A stretch of 64,000 bases of DNA from Nitrospirales bacterium (GTDB lineage: Bacteria > Nitrospirota > Nitrospiria > Nitrospirales > UBA8639). Positions 45,358 through 53,491 of this stretch are shown piece after piece. The stretch is from positions 1 through 64,000 of the forward strand of contig JALDRK010000005.1 in the NCBI GenBank assembly GCA_031315915.1. Direction: 5' to 3'. Position 1 is the first letter of the stretch; each line of letters begins with the position of its first letter. The notes beneath the pieces are model-generated. The model had not been told where the DNA came from. It made no database searches and saw only the letters and a list, made by a program, of their open reading frames with translations. A program made the position numbers and the translations under genes.

Positions 45358-46908
45358 ATGCTGGCATCTTTAATGAAGCAATATCGGCATAAGATTAAAA
45401 ATGCCGAGGAACTCAAACAGACTATTGGTGCAAGGCCTCGAAAGAAAAAAGTCATCATGTGTCACGGGGTATTTGATGTCGTGCACCCCGGTCACCTGCG
45501 ACATCTGATTTATGCCAAAAGCAAAGCTCCGATCCTTGTTGCCAGTTTGACGGCCGATGTGCATATCACCAAAGGACAGCATCGGCCGTATGTACCGCAA
45601 GATCTTCGGGCTTTGAACCTTGCCGCCTTTGAGGTTGTGGATTTTGTTCTGGTGGACTCTGAGCCGACCCCCCTCAAAAACCTTCTCCAGATTCAGCCGG
45701 ATTTTTTTGCGAAAGGCTATGAGTATAACGCCAATGGAGTGCATCCCAAAACGCAGGAGGAATTGGATGCGTTACGTTCATATGGGGGAAAAATGATTTT
45801 TACCCCAGGGGACATCGTGTATTCCTCCACAAAATTGATTGACCTGGCCCCGCCCAGCATCAAAATTGAGAAATTACTGACGCTCATGGAATCAGAGGGG
45901 ATTACGTTTCAACATCTTCGTGAAACCTTGGTGAATTTAAAAGGAAAGGCCGTTCATGTGGTTGGTGATACTATCGTGGATAGTTACACGCAAACGGCCA
46001 TGATTGGCGGTCAGACCAAAACACCGACCATGAGTGTCTTATTCGAAGGCAAGACGGATTATATCGGGGGAGCTGGTGTGGTCGCGAAACATCTTCGAGC
46101 GGCCGGAGCCCATGTGATTTTTTCCACCGTCTTGGGTGAGGACCCTCTCAAAGAATTTGTCATGGACGGGTTGAAGGGAGTCGATGTGGACTGCCGGCCT
46201 ATTATTGATTCGACCCGTCCGACGACCAATAAAAATGCCATTGTGGCGGAAGGTTATCGGCTCTTAAAAATCGACACCGTGGACAACCGCACGATCTCGG
46301 ATGAAATCGTGGGGGAGTTATCGGAATCCATCAGTCGAACCTCTTGCGATGCAGTGGTGTTCAGTGATTTTCGACACGGAATTTTTAACCGACGGACGAT
46401 TCCCCGATTAATCGAGGCGATCCCGCAAGGTTCTTATAAGGTTGCGGACAGTCAAGTGGCCAGCCGTTGGGGCAACATTACGGAATTTCAGGATTTTGAC
46501 CTTATTACTCCCAATGAACGTGAGGCTCGGTTCGCGTTGGCCGACCAGGATTCAGGCGTGAGGCCGTTGGCCGCCAGATTGTTTGAAGCGGCCCGGTGCC
46601 GGTTGTTGATTCTCAAGCTGGGCGATCGCGGAGTATTGACCTGTCGGGGCGGTGACCATGAAGCCCTCGAATCCTATTTTGTGGTGGATAGTTTTGTGGA
46701 ACGGCTGGCCGATGCCGTTGGAGCTGGTGATGCCCTGTTGGCCTATGCCACCCTGACGATGGTGGCGACTCATTCGGAAGTGATGGCCACCATACTCGGT
46801 TCCATCGCCGCCGCCTGTGAATGCGAGTTGGATGGAAATATACCCATTCGACCGGAGGATGTCATGAAGAAAATTGACGAAGCCGAACGAATGGCTCACT
46901 ATCAATAA
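45358..46908 (+). CDS. HldE-like protein with swapped domains: nucleotidyltransferase then PfkB kinase
   Basis: A 516-residue fusion of the two HldE activities in reversed order. Residues about 30-165 are a cytidylyltransferase-fold domain with CHGVFDVVHPGHLRHL (His43 and His46 of the HXGH site) and DLRALNLAAFEVVDFVL. Residues about 195-510 are a PfkB/ribokinase-type kinase: VVGDTIVDSYTQT, GGAGVVAKHLRAAGA, LITPNEREARFAL and the catalytic GAGDA with Asp458. In classical HldE the kinase comes first. Expected role: phosphorylate a heptose-7-phosphate-like sugar at C1 and then activate it with a nucleotide. It is followed five bases later by an oxidoreductase gene. Confidence 0.88.
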   Translation: MLASLMKQYRHKIKNAEELKQTIGARPRKKKVIMCHGVFDVVHPGHLRHLIYAKSKAPILVASLTADVHITKGQHRPYVPQDLRALNLAAFEVVDFVLVDSEPTPLKNLLQIQPDFFAKGYEYNANGVHPKTQEELDALRSYGGKMIFTPGDIVYSSTKLIDLAPPSIKIEKLLTLMESEGITFQHLRETLVNLKGKAVHVVGDTIVDSYTQTAMIGGQTKTPTMSVLFEGKTDYIGGAGVVAKHLRAAGAHVIFSTVLGEDPLKEFVMDGLKGVDVDCRPIIDSTRPTTNKNAIVAEGYRLLKIDTVDNRTISDEIVGELSESISRTSCDAVVFSDFRHGIFNRRTIPRLIEAIPQGSYKVADSQVASRWGNITEFQDFDLITPNEREARFALADQDSGVRPLAARLFEAARCRLLILKLGDRGVLTCRGGDHEALESYFVVDSFVERLADAVGAGDALLAYATLTMVATHSEVMATILGSIAAACECELDGNIPIRPEDVMKKIDEAERMAHYQ

Positions 46909-46913
46909 CCCTC

Positions 46914-47849
46914 ATGCGCTGTATTGTTGTCGGTCTGGGCGTTCAAGGCTATAAACGTCGCAAGCATGCAGGAGAGGATTTTGTCGGCGCGGTGGATCTG
47001 GTTAATCGGGAGGCCCAGTTTCATTCCGTTCAAGAGGTCCCACTATCCAGTTATGATGCCGCGTTGGTGTGTCTTCCGGATGAACCCAAGATTGAAATTC
47101 TGTCGTATCTACTCGGTCATGGCAAACATGTCCTGGTGGAAAAGCCCCTCTGGGCGAAAGATGCGCAGGCGATTCTGGACCTGGAACGTTTGGCCAGAAC
47201 CAAAGAGATCGTGTGTTATACCGCCTATAACCACCGGTTTGAACCCCATTTCCAGAGGATGCATGACCTGATTGCCTCCGGGGAACTTGGGAGTTTGTAT
47301 CACTGCCGGATGTTTTATGGAAATGGAACAGCCCGTTTGGTCCGGGAATCCGAGTGGCGGGATCAAGGAGCGGGAGTGCTTCCGGATCTCGGATCGCATT
47401 TGCTGGATACCGCCAGGTATTGGTTCGGCGATTCGATTGGAACGGTGGCGGTGACCTCGGTTAATTGTTTTGAAAATCGAGCTCCCGATCATGTGATTAT
47501 CGGTGCCAGAGGCACAAGGCCCACCCTTGAGCTTGAGATGACCTTGCTCAATTGGAGGAACCATTTTACGTGCGATCTGTTCGCGGAAAAGGGATCTGCG
47601 CATATTCAGTCCCTATGCAAGTGGGGGCCGACCACGTTTACGGTTCGGAAACGGGTATTGCCGAGCGGGCGACCACCTGAAGAATCAGTTACCCTGGTGC
47701 AGGATGATCCGACCTGGGCACTCGAATATCGGCATTTTAAGGAAATATGTTCAAGGAAAAGTCAAACCGATCTAAGCACGGATTGTTGGTTGAATGCATC
47801 ACTTAGTCAATTGGGAAAAGAGGCCCTGGAGCTATTGGCAAAATCATGA
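46914..47849 (+). CDS. Gfo/Idh/MocA-family oxidoreductase
   Basis: A 311-residue oxidoreductase with IVVGLGVQGYKRRKH as NAD(P) loop, VLVEKPLWAKDA with the conserved lysine, and YTAYNHRFEPHFQR and LPDLGSHLLDTARYW in the C-terminal half. Relatives oxidise UDP-sugars at C3 or reduce keto sugars. The start is five bases from the HldE-like stop and its end overlaps the next start by four bases, so it belongs to the same operon. Confidence 0.85.
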   Translation: MRCIVVGLGVQGYKRRKHAGEDFVGAVDLVNREAQFHSVQEVPLSSYDAALVCLPDEPKIEILSYLLGHGKHVLVEKPLWAKDAQAILDLERLARTKEIVCYTAYNHRFEPHFQRMHDLIASGELGSLYHCRMFYGNGTARLVRESEWRDQGAGVLPDLGSHLLDTARYWFGDSIGTVAVTSVNCFENRAPDHVIIGARGTRPTLELEMTLLNWRNHFTCDLFAEKGSAHIQSLCKWGPTTFTVRKRVLPSGRPPEESVTLVQDDPTWALEYRHFKEICSRKSQTDLSTDCWLNASLSQLGKEALELLAKS

Positions 47850-49129
47850 AACCCGTCATTGGATATGCCGGGATGACTCATCTGGGGATTAACTCGGCTG
47901 CTGCCGCGGCCGCTTATGGGTTTCAGACAGTGTGTTTCGATCCTGATGAGGATCTCATTGACCGATTGAAGCAGGGAAAAATTCCCGTCATTGAGCCGGG
48001 CTTGAATGAAATAATAGGCTCTCAGGCATCCCGTTTGACGTTTTCCTCACATCATGAAGCGTTGCATGCCTGTCAGGTGATCTATATTGCCGCCGATGTG
48101 GCCACAGATGAGCAGGGAAGGAGCGACTTAACTCAAATACAAGGGCTCATCACTCGCGTAGTGCCGAATCTGTCCTCGTCCGCCATACTCGTCGTTCTGT
48201 GTCAGGTTCCGCCGGGATTTACACGAAATCTGGTTGTATCAAAAGACCGGTTGTTTTATCAGGTGGAAACTCTGATCTTCGGTCAAGCAGTGGAACGGGC
48301 AATGTCCCCTGAACGATTCATTGTGGGATGTGAGGTGCCGGAACGGGAGTTACCTGCATCATACAAGACCTTTCTCGACGCGTTTTCATGTCCCGTGTTG
48401 CCTATGAAATATGAAAGTGCCGAACTGGCCAAAATTTCCATCAATTGTTGTTTAGTTGGGATGATTAGTGTTGCCAATACGCTGGCTGAATTGTGTGAGC
48501 GCATCGGGGCGGATTGGCGTGAAATCGTACCAGCTCTGCGACTCGACAAACGGATCGGGCCTCATGCGTATTTAAGTCCCGGATTGGGAATCGCCGGGGG
48601 AAACCTGGAAAGAGATCTGACCACCGTCTGTAATTTAGCTGAAGAATACGGCACCGATGCGGAGGTGGTTCGGTCATGGATGCACAATAGTCGGTATCGG
48701 AAAGATTGGGTGTTACGGATGTTTCATCGTGAAGTGTTACCCCGTGACACCTGTTCCGAAATCGCTATCCTGGGGTTGGCGTATAAAGAAAATACCCATT
48801 CGACCAAAAACTCCCCCTCCTTGGCCCTGATTGCTCATTTGAAGGACTGGGCTCTCCGGGTGTATGACCCGGTCGTAGATGGTTCGGAGGTGGACCATCC
48901 CAAATGTACCAGAGCCGATTCTCCCCTTGAAGCCGTTCGGGATGCTGACGTGGTGATCCTCATGACTCCATGGCCGGAGTTTAAAGACGTGAAACCGGCA
49001 GATCTTCTCCAGGTGATGCGTGGTAGGACCGTCATCGACCCCTTCCAAATATTGCCGGGTCGGGAGTGTGAATCGTTGGGGTTTCAATATATCTCACTCG
49101 GGCAGCGTCAGTACCGGCGAGATCAATGA
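47846..49129 (+). CDS. Nucleotide-sugar dehydrogenase homologue lacking the catalytic cysteine
   Basis: A 427-residue member of the UDP-glucose/GDP-mannose dehydrogenase family by length and layout: Rossmann start IGYAGMTHLGINSAAAA, IEPGLNEII, the ESAELAKISINCCLVGMISVANTLAELC segment with conserved Lys and Asn, and C-terminal AILGLAYKENTHSTKNSP and ILMTPWPEF. In the family the motif GXGXGGXCXPKD carries the catalytic Cys. Here the aligned stretch is GLGIAGGNLERD with Asn253 in that place, so full oxidation of an alcohol to a uronic acid through a thioester should be impossible. An altered reaction or a regulatory role is implied. It overlaps the previous gene by four bases. Confidence 0.82.
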   Translation: MKPVIGYAGMTHLGINSAAAAAAYGFQTVCFDPDEDLIDRLKQGKIPVIEPGLNEIIGSQASRLTFSSHHEALHACQVIYIAADVATDEQGRSDLTQIQGLITRVVPNLSSSAILVVLCQVPPGFTRNLVVSKDRLFYQVETLIFGQAVERAMSPERFIVGCEVPERELPASYKTFLDAFSCPVLPMKYESAELAKISINCCLVGMISVANTLAELCERIGADWREIVPALRLDKRIGPHAYLSPGLGIAGGNLERDLTTVCNLAEEYGTDAEVVRSWMHNSRYRKDWVLRMFHREVLPRDTCSEIAILGLAYKENTHSTKNSPSLALIAHLKDWALRVYDPVVDGSEVDHPKCTRADSPLEAVRDADVVILMTPWPEFKDVKPADLLQVMRGRTVIDPFQILPGRECESLGFQYISLGQRQYRRDQ

Positions 49130-49154
49130 TTGTGTTGTAGGTCACAAAAAAGCC

Positions 49155-50027
49155 ATGTTTGTGCATCATCATTCCATACCTTCTCCTCCAACCCGCGTGG
49201 TCGTCATAGGCGCGGGCGGGTTTGTGGGGGGTGCCATTGTGAAACAGCTGACCGGCGAAGGAATCCCGATTCTCTCACTCACGAGAAAAGAAGTGGATCT
49301 TTTGGAAACGGATGCGTCGAAAAAGCTGAAGAGCTTTCTCCGACCGACCGACAGTGTGGTGCTGGTCTCAGCTCTCGCTCCCGCCAAAACAGTAACCATG
49401 CTTATGCAAAATCTTCAGATGGCGGAAGCCGTCTGCCACGTGCTTTGTTCAACCGAGATTCATCACCTTCTGTACATCAGTTCCGATGCCGTCTATGCGG
49501 ATGATGCCAACCCTGTCAGAGAAAACTCTCCGGTTGCCCCGACCACCCTTCATGGCATGATGCATGCGGCCCGAGAACTGATGTTGAAATCTTCTACTCA
49601 AGCGCCCGTGGCTTGTTTACGTCCCACACTGATTTATGGTGCTCAGGATCCTCATAGCGGCTACGGACCAAACCGGTTTCGTCGAGAGGCTGCCAAAGGG
49701 GGGCCGGTTCATATATTCGGAGACGGGGAGGAGCAGCGGGATCACGTCATGGTGAATGATGTGGCGAAGTTAGTATCGCTGGCCTTGTCCTACCGAAGTG
49801 AAGGGGCGTTGAATGCGGTCACCGGGGTGTCCACGGCCTTTCGCATCATTGCAGAAATGGTTGCCCGACAATTCGGTGTAGAGGTGAAAAGTCAACCGAG
49901 GCCGGGACCCAGGCCGCACCTGCTACACCGGTTTTTTGATATAACGAATACCCTGAAAGCCTTTCCAACTTTTCATTTTACCCCGATCAAACAGGGATTA
50001 GATCTCGTGAAGCAGGGAATGACGTAA
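49155..50027 (+). CDS. SDR-family epimerase-like protein with a degenerate YxxxK motif
   Basis: A 290-residue extended SDR with VVVIGAGGFVGGAIVKQL, the LLYISSDAVYAD serine region and a C-terminal domain ending in FTPIKQGLDLV. Where other SDRs of this locus have YxxxK, it has LHGMMHAARE with His133 and His137 instead of Tyr and Lys. It may use a different chemistry or only bind the sugar. ATG 49155 is chosen because it precedes the Rossmann strand closely; the open frame extends back to 49020 inside the previous gene. The next gene follows its stop directly. Confidence 0.78.
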   Translation: MFVHHHSIPSPPTRVVVIGAGGFVGGAIVKQLTGEGIPILSLTRKEVDLLETDASKKLKSFLRPTDSVVLVSALAPAKTVTMLMQNLQMAEAVCHVLCSTEIHHLLYISSDAVYADDANPVRENSPVAPTTLHGMMHAARELMLKSSTQAPVACLRPTLIYGAQDPHSGYGPNRFRREAAKGGPVHIFGDGEEQRDHVMVNDVAKLVSLALSYRSEGALNAVTGVSTAFRIIAEMVARQFGVEVKSQPRPGPRPHLLHRFFDITNTLKAFPTFHFTPIKQGLDLVKQGMT

Positions 50028-50681
50028 ATGGCAGAAGTGAACTTATTGGAGAAGCTGCCCAGAGGGAAACGAAAAATACACGAACGGGCCGAAGCCAAGT
50101 CTGCTGACATTATTGCCAAGTCCCGAGAATATGGAGAGCTGTATTTTGATGGGCCACGAGCTTACGGGTATGGCGGGTATCGATATGATGGGCGGTGGAT
50201 CCCTGTAGCCGAGGACATGATTCGGCATTTCCAACTTAAACCCGGACATCGGGTCCTGGATGTCGGATGCGCCAAAGGATTTCTGGTGAAAGACTTGATG
50301 AAGGTCTGTCCCGGCCTGGAAGTATTCGGGCTGGACATCTCCGAATATGCCCTGATGCATTGTGAACCGGAAGTTGTCGGGCGACTGCATTTAGGTGATG
50401 GAAAAAAATTACCGTTTCCGGATAAGAGCTTCCATGCGGTAATCTCTCTGAATACGATTCACAATTTTGAACGGGCGGACGCCCTTACAGCCATTCGTGA
50501 AATTGAACGTCTGGCACCCGGAAAAGGCTTCATCCAGGTGGATTCCTACCGCACGCCGGAGGAAAAGGCCCTATTTGAGGATTGGGTGCTCACTGCCAAA
50601 TTCCATGATTATCCAGACGGGTGGATCACCCTATTCAGGGAAGCCGGATATACGGGAGACTGGTATTGGACCATTGTGTAA
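50028..50681 (+). CDS. SAM-dependent methyltransferase
   Basis: A 217-residue class I methyltransferase: motif I HRVLDVGCAKGFLVKDLM, then VFGLDISEYAL, GDGKKLPFPDKSFHAVISLNTIHNF (motif IV) and IEREIERL-like helix after it. Relatives in polysaccharide loci methylate sugar hydroxyl or amino groups. The N-terminal part contains a Tyr/Gly-rich segment (YFDGPRAYGYGGYRYDGRW). The start directly follows the preceding stop, so translation is coupled. Confidence 0.83.
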   Translation: MAEVNLLEKLPRGKRKIHERAEAKSADIIAKSREYGELYFDGPRAYGYGGYRYDGRWIPVAEDMIRHFQLKPGHRVLDVGCAKGFLVKDLMKVCPGLEVFGLDISEYALMHCEPEVVGRLHLGDGKKLPFPDKSFHAVISLNTIHNFERADALTAIREIERLAPGKGFIQVDSYRTPEEKALFEDWVLTAKFHDYPDGWITLFREAGYTGDWYWTIV

Positions 50682-50720
50682 ATGCACGCCTAATCGATTA
50701 ATTATTTTGGAGATGTGGTC

Positions 50721-51710
50721 ATGAAAACGTATGCCGTTTTAGGAGGTGGCGGGTCCTTCGGGATTCACACTGCGTTGTATTTGCTGGAACATGCGAATCC
50801 TAAGAAAGTAATTGGAGTCGGCCGAAATCCGTTGCGGCCTGAGCCCTTTTCGCTCAATATCGATCAGCATCCTAAATATGCCTATTATGCCTATCATGTG
50901 ACCTATGAGCTGGATCTGTTGCTGGAGATGTTGGATCGGGAAAAGCCTGAGGTCATTATCAACTTTGCCGCTCAAGGGGAAGGAGCGGTGTCCTGGAAAC
51001 ATTCCTGGAGATTTTTCGAGACCAATTCAATGGGGTTGGCCAGGTTAGTTGAGGAATTGATGAAACGTCCATGGTTGGAACGGTTCATCCAGATCGGGAC
51101 GTCCGAGATGTATGGATCAGTCGAGCATGCTACCAAGGAAGATGAACCCATCAAACCCACCAGCCCCTATGCCGCGTCGAAAGTGGCATTTGATATGTAT
51201 CTGATGTCGGTTCACCGGTTTCTCAAGTTTCCTATGAACATTATTCGTCCTTCCAATGCCTATTGTCCCGGCCAGCTGCTCCATCGCGTTATTCCCCGTG
51301 CCGTTGTGAGCGGGCTGTCGGGCAAAAAGCTGCCACTTCATGGGGGAGGACGGGCGGAAAAGTCGTATATCCATGCCCGGGATCTGGGACGGGCTATTCA
51401 TTTGGTGGCCGAAAAGGCGCCATTAGGGACGATCTACAATGCCGGACCTCCTCAGCCAACAAGCATCAGGGATCTTGTCGAGAAAACAGCCCAAGCCCTT
51501 GATATGAAATTTGAGGATTTGTGTGAAATGACCGGTGACCGGCTGGGGCAAGACTCACGGTACTGGTTGGATTCCTCGGCCATCAAACAGGCTGTGGGAT
51601 GGGAACCTCAGATCACTCTCGATGAAGGATTGAAAGAGATGGTCGCGTGGGGAAGGAAATATCTTGACCAGTTGCAGAAATGGCCCATGGATTATGTCCT
51701 GAGAGGCTAA
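50721..51710 (+). CDS. NAD-dependent epimerase/dehydratase (SDR, GDP-mannose-dehydratase-like)
   Basis: A 329-residue extended SDR with YAVLGGGGSFGIHTALYLLE, IINFAAQGEGAVSW, the IGTSEMYGSVEHAT serine motif and PYAASK with intact Tyr and Lys. The layout recalls GDP-mannose 4,6-dehydratases and related enzymes. The ATG at 50721 with GGAG eight bases before it is preferred to the GTG at 50715. It lies upstream of the split transketolase. Confidence 0.86.
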   Translation: MKTYAVLGGGGSFGIHTALYLLEHANPKKVIGVGRNPLRPEPFSLNIDQHPKYAYYAYHVTYELDLLLEMLDREKPEVIINFAAQGEGAVSWKHSWRFFETNSMGLARLVEELMKRPWLERFIQIGTSEMYGSVEHATKEDEPIKPTSPYAASKVAFDMYLMSVHRFLKFPMNIIRPSNAYCPGQLLHRVIPRAVVSGLSGKKLPLHGGGRAEKSYIHARDLGRAIHLVAEKAPLGTIYNAGPPQPTSIRDLVEKTAQALDMKFEDLCEMTGDRLGQDSRYWLDSSAIKQAVGWEPQITLDEGLKEMVAWGRKYLDQLQKWPMDYVLRG

Positions 51711-51737
51711 CGCACCTCTGATTGCGAGGAAACTTAT

Positions 51738-52577
51738 ATGATGACTTCCGTGGAAAAAGGCTTTGATACCGTGACCGCCAGACGGCGATGTCTCCAATAT
51801 CGCCGTCGGATATTGGAAATTTCCCAACAAGTCACCGCCCTGCATGTGGCACCGGCTTTTTCATGCCTGGAGATGGTGGATTTGATCTACCATGGATTAA
51901 TGCGGCCGTCCCCGAAAGGTCTGACCTGCGGGTTTCAGGATAGTTTTCTCATGTCCAAGGGGCACGGGTGTCTATCACAGTATGTCCTGTTGGAGGAATT
52001 GGGAATCCTGGATAAAAAAGACCTCCAGGACTATTGCACGCCCGTGGGACAATTGGGAGCCCACCCGGATTTTGGTGTTCCGGGTATTGAGGCCTCGACC
52101 GGATCTCTTGGGCACGGAATGGGTATAGCCACGGGAATGGCCTACGCCGACCGGATTAAAAAAGATGACCGCCATGTATTTGTCGTATTGTCGGACGGGG
52201 AATTGCAGGAAGGGTCGACCTGGGAAGCCATTATGATGGCGGCAAATTTGAACTTGCACAATCTGGTCGCCTTTGTGGATTTAAATGATTTTGGTGGGTT
52301 GGCAAGAATGAGTGAAGGTCATCCGGCGTTTTATCCGGTTTTGGATAAGATCCGGGCTTTCGGATGGGAAGCCATTGAGGTCAATGGGCATGATGCCGGA
52401 GCGATGTATGAGGGATTCATGGGCCGATCGAGGAAGCTGCCGTTCATGATTGTAGGAAAAACCGTAAAGGGTAAGGGGGTGTCATTTATGGAACATGTCC
52501 CTATTTGGCATTACCGGTCTCCCAATAAGGAAGAATATGCCAAAGCCCTCATGGAACTGGGAGAAGATTCGTTGTGA
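51738..52577 (+). CDS. Transketolase N-terminal subunit
   Basis: The thiamine-diphosphate-binding half of a split transketolase, 279 residues. Seen: SCLEMVDLIYHGLMRP, FLMSKGHGCLSQYVLLEELG, STGSLGHGMGIATGMA and the ThDP motif VVLSDGELQEGSTWEA...LVAFVDLNDFGG. The partner subunit starts four bases before its stop. Transketolase moves two-carbon ketol units between sugar phosphates. Split forms are common in polysaccharide and secondary-metabolite clusters. Here it may feed the transaldolase and isomerase, or attach a two-carbon branch to a keto sugar. Confidence 0.9.
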   Translation: MMTSVEKGFDTVTARRRCLQYRRRILEISQQVTALHVAPAFSCLEMVDLIYHGLMRPSPKGLTCGFQDSFLMSKGHGCLSQYVLLEELGILDKKDLQDYCTPVGQLGAHPDFGVPGIEASTGSLGHGMGIATGMAYADRIKKDDRHVFVVLSDGELQEGSTWEAIMMAANLNLHNLVAFVDLNDFGGLARMSEGHPAFYPVLDKIRAFGWEAIEVNGHDAGAMYEGFMGRSRKLPFMIVGKTVKGKGVSFMEHVPIWHYRSPNKEEYAKALMELGEDSL

Positions 52578-53491
52578 GAAATACTTTTGCCGACGTTTTT
52601 TATGAAGCGGGAAAACGCGAGAAACGACTGGCCGTGGTCGTCGCGGATATTTCTCCTGCCGGATCGATCCAGAAGTTCCGGGAAGATTTTCCCGAGCGTT
52701 TTGTGAATACCGGGGTATCGGAACAGATCATGATCGGGATGTGCGCGGGGATGGCGCTTCGCGGACTCCGCCCCTTTGCCTATACCATTGCCACCTTTAC
52801 CCTGTTTCGACCTTTTGAATTTGTCCGGGACGATCTCTGTTATCAAAATCTTCCCGTGACAGTGGTGGGTATTGGAGGAGGCGTGACCTATTCCACATTG
52901 GGAGGAACGCATCATGCCATGGAGGATGTGGCCGTGGCGGGGGCTATTCCCAATCTGTCGATCATTGCGCCTTGTGATCCTGCGGAAACGAAGGCGGCCA
53001 CTTTGTGGTGCGTGGACCAGACACGTGGTCCGGTGTATCTCAGATTAGGAAAAGCCGGTGAGCCCAATCTGACGGAACAGGCCGGCCCCTGGGAATTTGG
53101 AAAGCTCCGATATCTGAGAAAAGGCCATGATGTGTGCATTTTCAGTTATGGACCCATCATGAAACTGGCCCTGGAGGTCGCGTCCTTTCTGGAACAAAAG
53201 GGACAAAGCGTTTCACTGATTTCCGCCCATACCTTGAAACCCCTGGACCGTGAGGGGATTGCCGCCGCGTTGACTCAACATCAGCGAGCGGTCGTGATTG
53301 AGGAATGTGTGCCGCGGGGAGGACTGTCCGGACAGGTCAAGGAAATTGCCTCTGACGAGCGAATTGATTGTCGAATAAACGCCTTTACCCTTAAAGATGA
53401 ATTTATCCATTGCTACGGCAGCCATGCCGATTTGCTCTCGGCCCACGGGCTTGATCTCCAAACCATTTCTTCGAGATTGAAAGTGGTCTGA
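52574..53491 (+). CDS. Transketolase C-terminal subunit
   Basis: The pyrimidine-binding and C-terminal half of the split transketolase, 305 residues, GTG start overlapping the previous stop by four bases. Motifs: VVVADISPAGSIQKFREDFPERFVNTGVSEQ with the conserved glutamate that activates thiamine, GLRPFAYTIATFTLFRPFEFVRDDL and the C-terminal CIFSYGPIMKLALEVASFL. It forms an alpha2beta2 enzyme with the preceding subunit. The stop shares a base with the start of the aminotransferase. Confidence 0.9.
   Translation: MRNTFADVFYEAGKREKRLAVVVADISPAGSIQKFREDFPERFVNTGVSEQIMIGMCAGMALRGLRPFAYTIATFTLFRPFEFVRDDLCYQNLPVTVVGIGGGVTYSTLGGTHHAMEDVAVAGAIPNLSIIAPCDPAETKAATLWCVDQTRGPVYLRLGKAGEPNLTEQAGPWEFGKLRYLRKGHDVCIFSYGPIMKLALEVASFLEQKGQSVSLISAHTLKPLDREGIAAALTQHQRAVVIEECVPRGGLSGQVKEIASDERIDCRINAFTLKDEFIHCYGSHADLLSAHGLDLQTISSRLKVV

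Noticed and set aside
49020-49154. Longer start for the SDR at 49155
   Set aside because: The extra 45 residues overlap the preceding gene and do not resemble any SDR N-terminus.
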